DNA of 6,108 bases from contig JBBPXY010000060.1 of the NCBI GenBank assembly GCA_038200435.1, positions 1-6,108 of the forward strand, written 5' to 3'. Below, piece after piece: positions 5,817 to 6,108 of this stretch. The stretch is from JBBPXY01 sp038200435. GTDB lineage: Bacteria; Actinomycetota; Thermoleophilia; Solirubrobacterales; Solirubrobacteraceae. A program made the translations under genes and the position numbers. Within the stretch, counting starts at the first letter, position 1; each line of letters begins with the position of its first letter. Below the pieces are notes generated by a model. The model made no database searches. It saw nothing but the letters and a program-made list of their open reading frames with translations, and had not been told where the DNA came from.

Positions 5817-6108
5817 CTACGTCTCCAGCAGCCCGTCGACCGCGGCTCGCGCGGCGTTCAGCCACGCGCCGGGATCGCTCCCGTCCTCCTCGACTAGCGC
5901 GAACGGGATCTCGGAGGTCTCGTGCGCGAGCTCCACCGCCGCGACCCCGGCGGTGAGCACCTCGGCCCCGACCGTCCCGGCCGCTTCGTAGACGACGCCG
6001 CGCACCGTCGTGTCGATGGAGCGTTCGAGCAGCATCTGCAGGCGCGTGCCGTGGAGCGCGGTGAGCTCCTCGCGCGTGCCCTGAGCCGAACCGAGCAGCC
6101 AGCACAGG
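5817..6108 (-). CDS. Hypothetical protein, C-terminal part (possible NAD(P)-binding Rossmann protein)
   Basis: This minus-strand frame is open from the right edge to a TAG at 5817, so the 5' end lies outside the window; at least 96 codons are present. Just inside the edge it reads CWLLGSAQGT, then REELTALHGTRLQMLLERSI, TTVRGVVYEAAGTV, and the C-terminus AWLNAARAAVDGLLET. A hydrophobic strand ending in Gly-Ser-Ala, then a helix, then VRGVVYEAAG recalls the middle of atypical short-chain dehydrogenase/NmrA-like proteins. The nucleotide-binding N-terminus is not visible, so this is tentative. The ATG at 6035 is probably internal, since good coding sequence continues upstream of it. The gene converges on the AbiEi/DUF559 gene with a 20-base gap and no clear terminator between them. 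Confidence 0.6.
   Translation of the reverse strand, partial: LCWLLGSAQGTREELTALHGTRLQMLLERSIDTTVRGVVYEAAGTVGAEVLTAGVAAVELAHETSEIPFALVEEDGSDPGAWLNAARAAVDGLLET

Noticed and set aside
5786..5830. Possible hairpin TGCTGG...CCAGCA between the convergent right-hand genes
   Set aside because: The stem is only 6 bp with a loop of over 30 bases and no T-run, so it is not supportable as a terminator.
4828..6105. 425-residue minus-strand open frame opposite the AbiEi/DUF559 gene
   Set aside because: Its Arg/Ala-rich start overlaps the more plausible minus-strand gene at 5817-6108 in a different frame, and the rest is antisense to conserved DUF559 sequence.

Overview
The window is GC-rich DNA packed with genes in both orientations, with strong G/C bias at third codon positions and long spurious antisense frames. 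The gene content suggests a high-GC actinomycete: a CysA/SseA-type sulfurtransferase with the loop CRIGERS, a DUF1015 protein, an orphan AbiEi/DUF559 protein, and a secreted Calx-beta plus glycoside hydrolase family 6 (GH6) protein. The class Thermoleophilia (Solirubrobacterales) is my best guess. That is inference from protein style, since no rRNA or other phylogenetic marker is present.

Left part (1-1502): a short leader with a hairpin, then an exported protein joining a Calx-beta domain to a divergent GH6 (cellulase/cellobiohydrolase-like) domain. Its proton-donor Asp is kept, but two other usual active-site Asp positions appear substituted. Middle (1560-3861): three collinear plus-strand genes encoding a DUF1015 protein, an OsmC-family thiol peroxidase-like protein and a CoA-pyrophosphatase-type Nudix hydrolase. 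The last two overlap or abut and are probably translationally coupled. Convergent to them, on the minus strand (3932-4774), is a two-domain thiosulfate/3-mercaptopyruvate sulfurtransferase with an excellent ribosome binding site. A GC hairpin lies between the two converging genes and has a U-tract only in the minus-strand reading.

Right part: a 110-bp divergent intergenic region separates the sulfurtransferase from a plus-strand orphan protein (4885-5796) with an AbiEi-like winged helix and a DUF559 nuclease-like domain. A minus-strand gene that runs off the right edge (5817-6108) converges on it and may be the C-terminal part of an NAD(P)-binding Rossmann protein.

Taken together, OsmC (peroxide reduction by cysteine), the CoA-type Nudix hydrolase and the rhodanese all touch thiol or sulfur chemistry, so a loose thiol-homeostasis neighbourhood is possible but not proven. 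A -10-like motif of form TAG(C/A)(C/A)T followed by (C/G)GC recurs before DUF1015, OsmC and the sulfurtransferase. I see no CRISPR array, insertion sequence, tRNA, rRNA or clear novel multi-gene defence system. The most unusual items are the altered GH6 catalytic centre, the orphan AbiEi/DUF559 fusion and the shared promoter-like motif.
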